A DNA stretch of 64,000 nt from CAZSBB01 sp964605235 (GCA_964605235.1 CAZSBB010000034.1:1-64000); one strand, 5' to 3'. Positions 17,712-29,099 are shown, counted from the stretch's first letter. Program-made: numbers and translations. The notes: generated by a model not told the origin, from the letters alone.

Positions 17712-19496
17712 CTAGGGCTTGACGATCCGCACGAAGCTGATCGGAACTTGTTGCGGGGAAACGATCTCAAAGTCGAAATCCAGATGCGTGGCATTGAACT
17801 CCGCATCGATAAACAGGGTGGCGGTGCGGAAGGCATCGGCGCCGGTGGTGGCGATCGGAGTGGACGCAATGGTCTGCCCGGTCCGGTGGTAGCGCAGCAT
17901 CCAATGGCCTGCATAGCCGTCGTAGTAGGTCACCTTGACGGCGACGCGGGCGCGGCCCTGGAGAAAATCGTCGCCCACCGCGAAGCCGATCCGCTCGCCG
18001 CGCCGCGCCACGTAGTCATATCGATGCTCGGCGTCGGCCAGCCACCATTGCTTGAGGGCATGGGGAATCTTCACCGCCGGCGTGGTCGGGTGCGACTCCC
18101 GATCACGCTGGTGCAGCCAACGCTCGAAGTTCTTCAACGGACCTTTGGCGGTTTCATCGCCATAACCGCTGAGATAACTCTCCCGCAGGAAACACCACGC
18201 ATCAGGAGCGTCCTGCGCCGAGCGTCCCAACTGGTGGCTGGCGTACCAGAGCAGTTGCGGATTCACCGCCGTTTCTTCAACGTAAAGATAATTCCGCCGC
18301 ATCTGCAGCGTCCGCAACATGCTGGTGAAGTAGCGATAGTTGAAGCTCTCCAGGGGCCCGAAGCGTCCCGGACGGCCGGGCTGGTCGGCGTAACGTCCCG
18401 GGTGGTATTCTTCGTTTTCATCACCGAAGATCAGTTGATCCCCGTGCCTGATGTAAAAGGCATCCTCATTGACGCACAGGTAGCCGGCGTCATCCACGAA
18501 CTGGCCGCGCAGCTCCGGGTCATTGGTGAGGTAAAGATACATCTCCACGTACCCGTCGCGGGCCCCGACCATCGCTTTGCCGTCGGGCAGCATGGCGATC
18601 ACTTTATTCGGCGCGCCGAAAGCGTCCTGCCAGGCCTGCAGACGTTCCGCATAACGCTGTTGCGCGACAGCGCGGGGCGCCTTGGTGAGTTCGTAGGTGC
18701 CGAAGCCCTCTTCGCCGTTGGCTTTGCACATGCCGCAGACGATCAGGCCCTGCACTTCAGGTCGCTGCAGGATGCCGCTGCGCTGGAACGCCGCGATGAG
18801 TTCGAGGTACTTGCGGTGGTACTGTGGATGAAAGATGTCCACGTGCACCACTTCATCCTGACCCTCGCCGAGGGTCAGCCGGTCCACGCCATAGGTCTCA
18901 ACCAGCCAGCGTGGCGCGGCCCAGCGCCTGAAGCGCCATGGACTGTCCGTCTCCCACTGCTTCCACTCCGTGGGGGTGGCGTTGGTCCAGACCGCCCCGA
19001 GCAGGCGGATGATGACGCCGTCGCAGCCCTGCGCCAGGCGCTGGGCGATCTCCGTTTCCAGTTGGCTGAAATCGTAGTGGCCCTCGACTTCCTCAAGCTC
19101 GCGCCAGCGCACCCACAGTTCATCGACCACCTTCAGCCCCGGCGGCGGATTGAAGCTGGCGATGCCCTTGCGCCAGCCGAACATGCCCAGACGAAGCCGG
19201 GCATTGGCGGCGGGCTTCACGCTCGGCGGCAATGACCAGTCCCAACCTTCAACGAGGTCATCGGACGTGCGCCACGGCTGGGGCTCAAGCCGATGCGCCT
19301 GGGCATCGAACCGGGCGCCCCAGTAGTGCCAGGGGTTGATGCCGCCCGCCAGTGCTTCATCGCCGGCGGCGTTGGGCGGAACCTGCTCGAACGCCCGCGT
19401 CTGCTGCTGGTAACCCGGAGGGGGGACAGTGTCTTCCGCCCACGCCACCGCGCCATAACACAACATGATCAGCAGGGAGGGCAACAGTCTGTACAT
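17712..19496 (-). CDS. Secreted TIM-barrel protein, GH42/DUF4832-like
   Basis: A 594-residue protein with a signal peptide (MYRLLPSLLIMLCYGAVAWA); the ATG at 19496 is chosen for this reason over a longer frame. The early segment VRWRELEEVEGHYDFSQLE is typical of beta-galactosidase-like TIM barrels. A later stretch, GYLCVNEDAFYIRHGDQLIFGDE, contains candidate acidic residues. The last ~130 residues look like a beta-sandwich domain. It is probably a glycosidase acting outside the cytoplasm on the polymer served by this operon. The exact family is uncertain, and a non-catalytic role is possible. Confidence 0.75.
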   Translation of the reverse strand: MYRLLPSLLIMLCYGAVAWAEDTVPPPGYQQQTRAFEQVPPNAAGDEALAGGINPWHYWGARFDAQAHRLEPQPWRTSDDLVEGWDWSLPPSVKPAANARLRLGMFGWRKGIASFNPPPGLKVVDELWVRWRELEEVEGHYDFSQLETEIAQRLAQGCDGVIIRLLGAVWTNATPTEWKQWETDSPWRFRRWAAPRWLVETYGVDRLTLGEGQDEVVHVDIFHPQYHRKYLELIAAFQRSGILQRPEVQGLIVCGMCKANGEEGFGTYELTKAPRAVAQQRYAERLQAWQDAFGAPNKVIAMLPDGKAMVGARDGYVEMYLYLTNDPELRGQFVDDAGYLCVNEDAFYIRHGDQLIFGDENEEYHPGRYADQPGRPGRFGPLESFNYRYFTSMLRTLQMRRNYLYVEETAVNPQLLWYASHQLGRSAQDAPDAWCFLRESYLSGYGDETAKGPLKNFERWLHQRDRESHPTTPAVKIPHALKQWWLADAEHRYDYVARRGERIGFAVGDDFLQGRARVAVKVTYYDGYAGHWMLRYHRTGQTIASTPIATTGADAFRTATLFIDAEFNATHLDFDFEIVSPQQVPISFVRIVKP

Positions 19497-19533
19497 AGGG
19501 AATGATCCTGCGCGTCTATTGGGAGGCATCCGG

Positions 19534-20568
19534 TCAGTTCGCCGCCTCGGCTGCGCCCACCTGGGCAAAGGCCTGCATCGCTTCGAAAGCCTTCTTCTGC
19601 AGGTACACCCTGGTCTTCTCGTCAAACACCCGCTTGGGATCGCCACCGTCGGGAGCTTTGCCCTCTCCGTCAACGCGCGTCTCCGTCACGGTGTCGAACT
19701 GGAAACCCTCGGTGCTCTGGTTGAACAGCGCCGCATAAAACATGTTCGCAGTCAGGAATGCCGTCGTCTGGTTGGGGTGAAAATCCTTCTCGTAACAGAA
19801 GGTCAGATCGGTGCCGTCCTGCTGGATCAGGTTGATCGCCAGCGGCACCGGCACCACGGCGTGAGGTTTGATCTGGTCCGCCAACTGACGGGCGACCTGC
19901 AATTGCAGCTTGACCAGCCATTCCTGCTGCGGCTTATCCACGGGCTTGGCGTTCTGAACGAACGGGGCGGTGATGTAGAGAATCACTTGGGCGCCATGCT
20001 GCCTGGCGACTTCCGCGAACTCCCGCGCCCACCTGGCGTAGCCCTGGTCCGGATCGGCGTGCTCGTCGACCCAGCTCTGCAGCACCACGTAATCCCACCT
20101 GGTGCGCGGGTTGGACGTGAGCAACTGTTCATGTTGCGTCAAGGCCCACTTCAAGGCGCCCTGGAACGTGTCCAGTGGCGGCATCTTGATCTGCTTGCCG
20201 AGGGTCTCGGGATACTTCACGTACTCCGGCGGCAATTCGGTGAGCGCTTGCAACTGCTTGATGTGGGCGATGCGTTCCTCGATGACCTCGCGGGTGATCG
20301 TGCTCAGCTCGAGGAAGGTCTGGGAGCGGAAGTACGTCCAGTGCGTGAACAGGTTCTGCCCGCCATACACGACATAGCGGGTGTTGACCTTCAAGCCGGG
20401 TTGGCCCTCCACGCAGACCGTCTTGACCAGCGCGGGCAGGTCGTGCCGGTAGGTGAAGCTATTGCCGATGAACAGGATATTGAGCTGCGAATCATGCTGC
20501 GTTTGCGCCTGGCCGGCGGCGCCTGCAAAAACACTCAGCAGCATGCCCAGAACCAGAAGGTGTTTCAT
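19534..20568 (-). CDS. Secreted SGNH-hydrolase-like esterase
   Basis: A 344-residue protein with a signal peptide (MKHLLVLGMLLSVFAGAAG). Block I is FIGNSFTY with Ser37, and the catalytic pair is Asp262 and His264 in KDFHPN; both are standard for SGNH esterases. DYVVLQSW near 159-166 matches block II/III surroundings. It probably removes acyl groups from the polysaccharide so that the co-encoded glycosidases can act. It lies between two secreted carbohydrate-active genes on the same strand, about 40 and 125 bases away. The natural substrate is unknown. Confidence 0.8.
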   Translation of the reverse strand: MKHLLVLGMLLSVFAGAAGQAQTQHDSQLNILFIGNSFTYRHDLPALVKTVCVEGQPGLKVNTRYVVYGGQNLFTHWTYFRSQTFLELSTITREVIEERIAHIKQLQALTELPPEYVKYPETLGKQIKMPPLDTFQGALKWALTQHEQLLTSNPRTRWDYVVLQSWVDEHADPDQGYARWAREFAEVARQHGAQVILYITAPFVQNAKPVDKPQQEWLVKLQLQVARQLADQIKPHAVVPVPLAINLIQQDGTDLTFCYEKDFHPNQTTAFLTANMFYAALFNQSTEGFQFDTVTETRVDGEGKAPDGGDPKRVFDEKTRVYLQKKAFEAMQAFAQVGAAEAAN

Positions 20569-20694
20569 GATGCGTATCTTCCTTTCGACCGCTCAGCCCG
20601 ACGAGGGCTGAACATGATGCTTGCCGGTGCTGGTTGTCGGCCTGTCATTGCGCCAGCGCGGCCCAACCCGGCCCCGCCCTTCCAACCAGCCGGT

Positions 20695-22791
20695 CTACTC
20701 GCCAAGGTGCTCCAGACGGCAATCGTCGATGGCGAGGTCTTCGAAGCTGCCGTGGCCCTTGATCCGAAAATGCACCCAACGCAGCCAGTCGTACCGCTGG
20801 CGATCCCAGGGCACGGTCACTTGCCCGGTGACTTTCACCCACTGTCCGGCCACCAGCGGCGTCCGCTCCACCGCGACCGAGCCGATATCCCGGGCGCCAC
20901 TGGCGCGATTGAGCTGGCCATATTCGAGGGAAACGACACCGGCGCCCCGGCCTTTACCGATGCGCATCCAGGCCGTGAGCTGATAGCGTCCCCCTCCGCG
21001 TTTGACGATCTCGGCGGTCACATTCTGCTGGATCGAGTTCATCTCGCCGCGCTCGTCCAGGCTGCGGAAGGCGAAGCGCCCCTCATGGGCGGGCGCCGCC
21101 GTCGCGGGCAGTTGCCGCCCGGTCCAGCCGTAGCCGGCGATCTCGAAGCCCGGATTCACCAGCAGATTGCCCGGGTCGGGCCGTATCTGCTGGGCGTCTG
21201 CCTCAAGATTCGACGAGTAGGTCGCGACCGTCCTGCCCTCGCGCACAATCCGCAGGTTCTTGACGAAAGCCAGCGTGAAGTTCTCGGGGGAGAAATCCTC
21301 CAGCCAGCGTTCGCCCATGCGGATGTCCTCGAAGGTGACGTTTTCGATGATCGAGTCCGGCCCGCCCCCGACGATCCGCCACGGCTGCCCGTTGTCCGCC
21401 GACGCCGTGATGTTCTTCAACAGGACATTCTTGAAGGAGCACGGCCAGGTGGGCAGGCTCAGCCGCACCAGGGCGTTTTGGTTGAGGGTACGGTCATTCT
21501 CGATGCGCAGGTCGCGGATGATCGCGCCGTCAACCCAACAGCCCTCCTGCAGGCTCCGCAGTTCGATGATATGTCCCAGCCGGGTGCTGTCGTTGTAGAT
21601 CGAGTCGCAATCCTCAGCCATGGCGTTGCCGGGCGTGATCTGGGCGCCGTTGGCGGAGAAGATGACGTGCACGCCAAAGGTGTCGTCGCGCCAATAGACC
21701 CAGCGGCGGAAGCGCACCCGGTCGGCGCGACTGGTGAGGTAGTGGGCATCGTCCTGGCCATGAAAGAAGACATCCTCAGCGATCCCGCTGCCGAAAATGT
21801 GCAGGCCATCGGTATTGGTGCGCCAACTGTGGCACTTGATGTTGCGGAACACCGTCGGGCGCTCCGGATCGGAGCTGCCGCCCATCCAGGTATGGTGGGG
21901 GCTGTCGATGAAGGTGAGTCCTTCCACGACGGCATCGGCGCCGAACAGATGCAGGAGCTTGGAGGCGGTTTTCTGGTTGACTTCCAACCAGCCGATCTTG
22001 CGGCCGCTGATGACGCCCAGGCCATACAGCTTGGCGCCCGGGGCCTCGTGACCAGGGCCTTCGCCAAAGCCGCCGTCCACCCAGGCGTCGCCGGGGACGT
22101 AATAGCGCTTGCCGGGGCGCAGCGGGTGGGCCTGCTGGCCCAGGTCGTGAACGCCGGGCAGGAAATAGAGCGTGTGCCAGTCCCCCTCCACCGGCGGCAC
22201 ACTGCCGGGTTCCACCGGCAAGACACCTGGAGCGCCGGGCGCTGGCTTGTCGGACAAGTGCGGGGAAGCGAAGACCGTCATCATCTCCTGGGTCTGCCCG
22301 TTGATCTCGATCGCCACATTCACCGGCACTTGCGGGTTGCCCGTGGTGGTCTGCTCGGCGAAGCGCGGCTCGATCACAAAACGTACCGAGCGTTTGTCCT
22401 CACTGATGAGCGGCACCAGCCCGCGGGCACGGGGACGGATGACGCAGGCGTCGATGTCGCCCGGGCCCAGCCGGGTGATTTCCACGGTGACCGGCACGTC
22501 CATTTCGAAGGTGCACCACGACGCTGAATGGCCGGTGACTGTTTCGTAGATGCCGCGTGCATGGATGCCGGCCTGGGTCTGCTGGGGCCCGACGGTTTCC
22601 ATGGTGAAAAGCGGGTGCCAGTCCCGGCCGTCGTGGACCCGCGCCGAGAAGCGGGTGGACGCCGCGATCCCCGGGATGGCGGGATAGACCCGGACGCCCA
22701 GGGGACTGTCCTGCCCGGCCGCCGGCGCTGCCGCCTGGGGCAGTGACAGCAGGAGAACCAGAGGAAGCAGCGGTATATATGTGACTCCCAT
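20695..22791 (-). CDS. Secreted beta-helix glycoside hydrolase with C-terminal CBM
   Basis: A 698-residue protein starting at ATG 22791 with a signal peptide (PLLPLVLLLSLPQAAAPAAG). The N-terminal ~200 residues are beta-rich. A right-handed beta-helix follows, with the GH28/GH49-like acidic pattern NTDG at 326-329 and QDD at 346-348. The C-terminal ~150 residues (NLLVNPGFEIAGYGW) look like a CBM4/9-type carbohydrate-binding module. It heads the minus-strand operon and is divergent from the AraC regulator. It is probably the endo-acting enzyme of the locus; dextranase- or galacturonase-type activity cannot be told apart here. Confidence 0.8.
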   Translation of the reverse strand: MGVTYIPLLPLVLLLSLPQAAAPAAGQDSPLGVRVYPAIPGIAASTRFSARVHDGRDWHPLFTMETVGPQQTQAGIHARGIYETVTGHSASWCTFEMDVPVTVEITRLGPGDIDACVIRPRARGLVPLISEDKRSVRFVIEPRFAEQTTTGNPQVPVNVAIEINGQTQEMMTVFASPHLSDKPAPGAPGVLPVEPGSVPPVEGDWHTLYFLPGVHDLGQQAHPLRPGKRYYVPGDAWVDGGFGEGPGHEAPGAKLYGLGVISGRKIGWLEVNQKTASKLLHLFGADAVVEGLTFIDSPHHTWMGGSSDPERPTVFRNIKCHSWRTNTDGLHIFGSGIAEDVFFHGQDDAHYLTSRADRVRFRRWVYWRDDTFGVHVIFSANGAQITPGNAMAEDCDSIYNDSTRLGHIIELRSLQEGCWVDGAIIRDLRIENDRTLNQNALVRLSLPTWPCSFKNVLLKNITASADNGQPWRIVGGGPDSIIENVTFEDIRMGERWLEDFSPENFTLAFVKNLRIVREGRTVATYSSNLEADAQQIRPDPGNLLVNPGFEIAGYGWTGRQLPATAAPAHEGRFAFRSLDERGEMNSIQQNVTAEIVKRGGGRYQLTAWMRIGKGRGAGVVSLEYGQLNRASGARDIGSVAVERTPLVAGQWVKVTGQVTVPWDRQRYDWLRWVHFRIKGHGSFEDLAIDDCRLEHLGE

Positions 22792-22956
22792 GCTCTTCGC
22801 CCTGTTTGAAACTATCACGCATTTTATCCGATAAATTTTGTGGGTATAACCCTGCACACGTGACATAACTGAACAATATGTGATCGACTTTTGGTTGACT
22901 GCGGGCCCGGCGTCGCATAAGGTGAAGCCCGCCGTTTCTATCGCCGGGATGACCAC
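22792..22956. promoter_or_regulatory. Divergent control region of the polysaccharide locus
   Basis: These 165 bases separate the minus-strand hydrolase operon from the plus-strand AraC regulator. The region is much more AT-rich than its surroundings (for example ATTTTATCCGATAAATTTTG near 22821-22840), as expected for promoters and operators. A TTGACT box lies at about 22894-22899 for the regulator direction. Exact promoter boxes and binding sites cannot be fixed from sequence alone. Confidence 0.5.
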
Positions 22957-23844
22957 ATGGCGAAATCAAAACCGAACCTGCGCGTCCTGCCCGTGACCAC
23001 CCTGCGTCCGCTGCCGAGCCAGCCGACCATCGACTACATGGCCCGCGAAGTGATCGCCACCAGCGATGCTTATTACTGGGAAGCCAAGCGCACGGTCGGG
23101 CGGCCCCACGCCATTCTGCAGTACACGGTGCGCGGCGAAGGTCGGCTGACCTATCGCGGCAAGACCTATCGCCTGACCCCGGGCACCGCCTTTTTTGTGT
23201 ACAACATGGACCCTGAACTGGCTTACTACAGTTATCCCGAAAGCGGGCAGGAGTGGGAAATTCTGTGGTGCAATGTCACGCCCGGTGAAGCCCTGGCGGC
23301 AGACATGATCGCGCGGCACGGCCCGGTTTACAATCTAACGCCAGACTCCTGGTTCCTTGGCCAACTGCGGCACTATCTCTACAGCAGTCAGGATTTCATT
23401 CAGCTGAAACTGGCGGACAGTCTGCAGCTGATGGCTGGGCTGCTGATCGAACTGGCGGAGAGCTCGGCGCGCGTCGCTTCCGATGTGGCCTCAGGGCATC
23501 TGATTCAGGCCTTCTGCGAGTTGGTCCACGCCCGACTGGCTGACCCGCTCACCGTGGCCCAGGCCGCCAGCCATCTGCGGGTCTCGCGTGAGCATCTGAC
23601 CCGCATGTGTCAGGAACAACTCCACATCACGCCGGCCGCGTATATCAATCAAGCCAAGATGCGCGAAGCGATCATCCTGCTCCAGGATCCTCAGCACATC
23701 ATCAAGCAGGTCGCCCACAATCTGGGCTACGAACACACCAGCCACTTCTCCCGGGTTTTCCGCCGCCTGGTGGGCATCTCCCCACGCGCGTTCCGCGACT
23801 CCCGGCAACACCACCCGATCTCCCCGCTGCTGGGCAAGCACTGA
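22957..23844 (+). CDS. AraC-family transcriptional regulator
   Basis: A 295-residue regulator with an N-terminal cupin-like sensing domain (GRLTYRGKTYRLTPGTAFF) and a C-terminal double helix-turn-helix. The DNA-binding half runs from LTVAQAASHLRVSREHL to LGYEHTSHFSRVFRRLVGISP, about residues 190-280. It is divergent from the sugar operon at 12204-22791 and probably activates it when a sugar binds. It is followed after 121 bases by a pseudopilin gene on the same strand. Confidence 0.92.
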   Translation: MAKSKPNLRVLPVTTLRPLPSQPTIDYMAREVIATSDAYYWEAKRTVGRPHAILQYTVRGEGRLTYRGKTYRLTPGTAFFVYNMDPELAYYSYPESGQEWEILWCNVTPGEALAADMIARHGPVYNLTPDSWFLGQLRHYLYSSQDFIQLKLADSLQLMAGLLIELAESSARVASDVASGHLIQAFCELVHARLADPLTVAQAASHLRVSREHLTRMCQEQLHITPAAYINQAKMREAIILLQDPQHIIKQVAHNLGYEHTSHFSRVFRRLVGISPRAFRDSRQHHPISPLLGKH

Positions 23845-23965
23845 CGCAAAAGTGCTCAAAAGGTATAGAAGTATCACGTTTGACGGATAGGCCCGGCCCC
23901 CCGGCTCATCGTAAAATTACGCCAGTGTCGTCCGCAAAATCCCTACTTCGTGATTGGCTGACACG

Positions 23966-24760
23966 ATGAACCCACAACCCTGCGCACGCCGTGGATTTAC
24001 GCTGATTGAACTGCTGGTGGTCATTTCGATCATTTCGTTGCTGATGGCGATCCTGCTGCCGGCGCTGGCCAAAGCCCGTGCCGCGGCGCAACGGATTCAG
24101 TGCGCGACCAACCTCAAGCAAGTGGGTCTGGCCACCGCCATGTACATCCAGGAAAACCAAGCCAGCTTTCCGACCAACAATTTCGCCTCCGGGTCATGGG
24201 ACTACAAGCTCGCGCGGTACGACGGGCGCGGGTTGCCTCCCACCCTCAGCCACAACCTGTGGCAGGAGATCGCCGCGGGCGCCAATTGGCGGGGCATTTA
24301 CAAGTGCCCGTCGGACGATATCCCCACCGACCTTCCCAACCTGTACTACCGCCGCTCCTACGTTTTCAACCAGTTCCAGCAGGGAGAAACCGGCATTCCC
24401 GGATTGACTGGTTTCGATTCCACCAATCCCGCCCAGGCGATCAGCAAAAACGACGCCCGCAAGGAAAATGACCTCATCCGTCCCTCGAAGGTCTTGATGA
24501 GCACCGACTGGCATCGCTGGAACAACCGGATCAATTCACCTGAACTGACCAGTGTCATCCGCATGTGGTTTGTCACCCCCGCCAACACCAGTGTCGTGGG
24601 CAACGACCTGAGCCTGTTCCGCCATGGAACAGACATGATGAACAGCGTCTATGCCGACGGCCACGTGCAGATGGTCAGCCGCTTCGATGCCTGCATCTCC
24701 CCTGCGGGCACTTATCTTCCCGGCAATGCCACCGGCACCCACTTCGACGCCGCCAACTAG
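23966..24760 (+). CDS. Pseudopilin-like protein with DGHV motif
   Basis: A 264-residue protein with a prepilin leader ending RRG, then FTLIELLVVISIISLL and a long hydrophobic helix, the usual type IV pilin/pseudopilin N-terminus. The C-terminal SVYADGHVQ fits the H-X9-DG family abundant in planctomycetes. After prepilin peptidase processing it would insert in the membrane and project outward. The ATG at 23966 is preferred to an upstream TTG. It stands next to the AraC regulator of the polysaccharide locus, as the second pseudopilin (50985-51947) stands next to a GntR-LacI regulator. The function of this expanded family is not known. Confidence 0.9.
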   Translation: MNPQPCARRGFTLIELLVVISIISLLMAILLPALAKARAAAQRIQCATNLKQVGLATAMYIQENQASFPTNNFASGSWDYKLARYDGRGLPPTLSHNLWQEIAAGANWRGIYKCPSDDIPTDLPNLYYRRSYVFNQFQQGETGIPGLTGFDSTNPAQAISKNDARKENDLIRPSKVLMSTDWHRWNNRINSPELTSVIRMWFVTPANTSVVGNDLSLFRHGTDMMNSVYADGHVQMVSRFDACISPAGTYLPGNATGTHFDAAN

Positions 24761-24983
24761 TGGTGGTCGTCCCAAATTCGCGGCCAATCGCTGGTCCTGT
24801 GCAACCGGTATTGCCGGCGAATCAACCAGGCATTTCCGTGCCGCGTAAGGCGGCAACCGCGTGACGAGCGGGACTACTATTACTTGTACTCGTTGGTTAT
24901 CAAGAAGACCTCGTCACCCATGGCATGCCGATAATTGACCACTACGAATCTCGATTCTGTGGAATGATCGAACCCGTCACGGG

Positions 24984-26513
24984 TTACTTCGGCTGCGACA
25001 CCAGCGGCCAGTCGTCGGTACGGAAGGGCGAGGCCGGCAAACCCGCCTGGTTGTACAGCGAGCACGCCGGGTCATCCGTCCACGCATAGCGCACCGCCAC
25101 CGGCCGGGGCAGGCGTTCGCTGAACACCACCAGTTCCTCGCCGCGCACTTCCGCCTGCGCCGGAACGAAGACACGGTCCGGCCCGGCGATGCGCAGGCCG
25201 TTGTCCGGGCGATTGCTCTTGAGCACCAATCCGCCCTCGGCGTGGTCGAATTGCATCTGAATCCGGAAGCCCTGCACGTGCCAGCCGCGCAGCAACGGGC
25301 CGCGGAATTCATGCCGTCGGCCATACGCTTTCGCCAGTGCCGCCAGCGCCAGGCGCCGGCCGACTTCCTGCTTGTTGGTCGGATGGATGTTCTGCGTTTC
25401 CCCGATGTCGATCGTCACCGCCATCGCGGTGTTCGGCTCGCCGAGGCTCAGCAGTTGCGACTCGCGCACTTCCGCCCACAGGTCCGGGGCGGGATCGCAT
25501 TGCACGTCGGCGTGATTGGCGATCTGGGCGAACACAAACGGCAACGGGCCCAGCCCCCATGCCTGCCGCCAGGTGCGGATGAGCTGCGGGAAGATTTTCC
25601 GGTACAGCCAGGCGCTGCCGAAGATCGCATTGGTTTCACCCTGATACCAGATAAACCCGCGCAGCGGCAGGCCCACCAGCGGGGCGATGTTGTGGTTGTA
25701 CTGCACGGTCGGCAGTTGCGGACAGCCCAGCCCGCACGGCGCGGGGGGTTCGGGCGGGATCGGCTCACCCTTGGCACGGGCGGCTTTGGCAGTTTCATAC
25801 CAACTGTTGAACAGCGCGGTCCGCGCCATGGAGGCTTTGCTGTATTGCTTGATGAAGGGCGCGTAATCCGCCAGGGCTTCGGGCTGCTCCGCCAGCAGAT
25901 CGTTGAGCTTGCCCAGCAGGGGACGCAACGCCGGGTCGCCTTCCAGCGCGCTGCGGCTCATCCACGCCTCGGCGGGGGTGTGGCCACAGGCCGCCACCAG
26001 CATGCCCACGGGAACGCCCAGCGCTTTGCGCAACTGGCGACCGAAATGGAACGCCACCGCCGAGAAGCTCTTGGCGTTGACCGGATCGCAGGCGGCCCAG
26101 CGCACGGTGGCGTCGTCCTGTTCCGTCAGGCCGTGCGCGGTCGCCAGACTGCCCAGGCGCAGCAGGGGGTCGGCGCACTTTTCCAGTTCCGTGCTGGGCC
26201 AGTTGGTCGCTCCCAGCAGCATCTGCATGTTGGATTGACCCGAGCCCAACCAGACCTCGCCGCACAGCACGTCTTCGAGCACGACTTGGCGCTGGTCGTC
26301 CTGCACTTCGATGCGATAGGGTCCGCCGGTGGGCAGGGGGGGCAGCTGCAGACGCCACCGGCCGGCGTCGTCGGCCTGCGCGGTGGCTTCGTGGTCCCCG
26401 CAGCGGGCGTGCACGGCCACGCCGGGGGCGGCAAAGCCCTGCAAGCGCACCGGCTGTTCGCGCTGCACCACCATCCCGGACTGATAAATGCCTTGGAGCA
26501 GAGATCGAGCCAC
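24984..26513 (-). CDS. Sialate O-acetylesterase-type (SASA) esterase
   Basis: A 509-residue carbohydrate esterase. The catalytic serine lies in GSGQSNMQM (about residues 90-98), and a likely His lies in NIHPTNKQEVGRR. WYQGETNA, another family hallmark, is in the middle. The N- and C-terminal regions are beta-rich. No signal peptide is present, so action on imported acetylated sugars in the cytoplasm is expected. The GTG start is supported by GGGAGG six bases upstream. It is divergent from argG and stands alone, although it lies beside the first carbohydrate locus. Confidence 0.87.
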   Translation of the reverse strand: MARSLLQGIYQSGMVVQREQPVRLQGFAAPGVAVHARCGDHEATAQADDAGRWRLQLPPLPTGGPYRIEVQDDQRQVVLEDVLCGEVWLGSGQSNMQMLLGATNWPSTELEKCADPLLRLGSLATAHGLTEQDDATVRWAACDPVNAKSFSAVAFHFGRQLRKALGVPVGMLVAACGHTPAEAWMSRSALEGDPALRPLLGKLNDLLAEQPEALADYAPFIKQYSKASMARTALFNSWYETAKAARAKGEPIPPEPPAPCGLGCPQLPTVQYNHNIAPLVGLPLRGFIWYQGETNAIFGSAWLYRKIFPQLIRTWRQAWGLGPLPFVFAQIANHADVQCDPAPDLWAEVRESQLLSLGEPNTAMAVTIDIGETQNIHPTNKQEVGRRLALAALAKAYGRRHEFRGPLLRGWHVQGFRIQMQFDHAEGGLVLKSNRPDNGLRIAGPDRVFVPAQAEVRGEELVVFSERLPRPVAVRYAWTDDPACSLYNQAGLPASPFRTDDWPLVSQPK

Positions 26514-26670
26514 GCCAGTCCTCCCATTGATGGTCCAGCCCCGGCGGGTGCGGGGAAATCGGCAGCGCGCCAGTGGTCAGCTTAACCAATCGCCGCCCGC
26601 GTGCGCCGGCCCTTGCCCCGGCGGTATCTGGTATCCTGATCGACTTGGCTTTTCGCAAAGGAATCCGCAC

Positions 26671-27909
<1,239 letters not shown>

Positions 27910-28017
27910 ATCAGCGGTCGGGCGGAACACGCTGCACCTGAACTGTATCGGATTTACGAAACCATCCCGCCGCCTACTCGGGGATTTTCCTTCCCCTCTG
28001 CAGAGGATTTACTGGAT

Positions 28018-29082
28018 ATGAACGGTCAACGTGAAGTGCGCGTCGGCGTGGTCGGCTGCGGCGTCATGGGCAAGATTCACGCGAAAGTCGCCCAGGCCAG
28101 CGAAGGCATCGTCCTCCAGGCGGTGGCGGATGTGCGTCAGGAAGTCGCCCAGCAGGTCGCCCAGGAACACGGCGCCCGTCAGGCCTATGGCGATCCGGCG
28201 GCGCTGTTCGCCGACCCTGAAGTGGACGCGGTGGTGCTCGCGCTGCCGACCAATTTGCGCACCCCGCTGGCGCTGGCGGCGCTCAAGGCGGGCAAGCATC
28301 TGCTGCTGGAGAAGCCGGTGGCGGTCAATGCCGCGCAGGTGCGGGAGATGATGGCGCTGCAGGGCGACCGCATCGTGGGCGTGTGCAGTTGCCGATATCA
28401 GTTTTATCAGTCGGCGCAGGTCGCAGCGCAGGCGGTGGCGCGGGGTGAACTGGGACAACTGCGCGTGGTCCAGTTCCGCGGCATGAACAAAGACCGGGGC
28501 CCCAAGCAGGGCGCCATCCCCGCCTGGCGCGTCAGCCATCAACTCAACGGCGGCGGCTTCTGGGTCAACTGGGGCTGCTACGATCTGGACTTCATCCTCA
28601 GCACCTGCGGCTGGAACATTCGCCCGCGCACGGTGCTCGCCCAGTGCTGGCCGATTGCCGACCACCTGCCCAACCGGGTGGCGGAAGGTTCCGATGCCGA
28701 GGAACACGCCATCGTGTTCATCCGCTGCGACAACGGCATCGTGCTGAGCCTGGAACGTGGCGAATCCCTGTCCATCGATGTGCCTTCCACCTGGCAGATC
28801 ATCGGCAGCAAGGCCTCGCTGCGGCTGGAGATGCTCCAACGCGAGAAGAACCCGGTGATCCTCGACCGCACCCATGCCGATGGCCCGGTGACCACGGAAG
28901 TCCTCTGGGAAGGCGACAACGACCGTGAATGCGTCCATCAGGGTCCGTTGCAGGACCTGTGCGCCGCCATCCGCACCGGCGGCCAGCCGCGCACCAATCT
29001 CCAGCGCGCCCTGGTCATGCAGCAGATCACTGATGCGGTGTATGAGTCCGCCCGCACCGGCAAGGCAGTGGAAATCGCCTGA
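28018..29082 (+). CDS. Gfo/Idh/MocA-family oxidoreductase
   Basis: NAD(P)-dependent sugar or inositol-type dehydrogenase, 354 residues, cytoplasmic. The Rossmann loop VGVVGCGVMGKIH is at 8-21 and the catalytic-lysine motif EKPVAV at 98-103 (Lys99). The C-terminal half is the alpha/beta domain that binds substrate. It is followed by a sugar isomerase-like gene on the same strand after 83 bases, and the two may form a short sugar catabolic unit. Substrate unknown. Confidence 0.9.
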   Translation: MNGQREVRVGVVGCGVMGKIHAKVAQASEGIVLQAVADVRQEVAQQVAQEHGARQAYGDPAALFADPEVDAVVLALPTNLRTPLALAALKAGKHLLLEKPVAVNAAQVREMMALQGDRIVGVCSCRYQFYQSAQVAAQAVARGELGQLRVVQFRGMNKDRGPKQGAIPAWRVSHQLNGGGFWVNWGCYDLDFILSTCGWNIRPRTVLAQCWPIADHLPNRVAEGSDAEEHAIVFIRCDNGIVLSLERGESLSIDVPSTWQIIGSKASLRLEMLQREKNPVILDRTHADGPVTTEVLWEGDNDRECVHQGPLQDLCAAIRTGGQPRTNLQRALVMQQITDAVYESARTGKAVEIA

Positions 29083-29099
29083 ACGATCACGCCCCCCAT

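Noticed and set aside
19465..22527. Plus-strand frame of 1020 codons
   Set aside because: It is antisense to the SGNH and beta-helix genes, which have clear motifs and signal peptides. The translation shows no domain and reflects third-position GC bias.
22813..23878. TATCACG at 22813-22819 and 23872-23878 as AraC operator sites
   Set aside because: Only seven bases match and the flanks differ; this is expected by chance at this length.
24971..24985. AACCCG-TCA-CGGGTT stem as a terminator of the esterase gene
   Set aside because: The stem overlaps the stop codon and has no T-run on the minus strand, so it is not a convincing intrinsic terminator.
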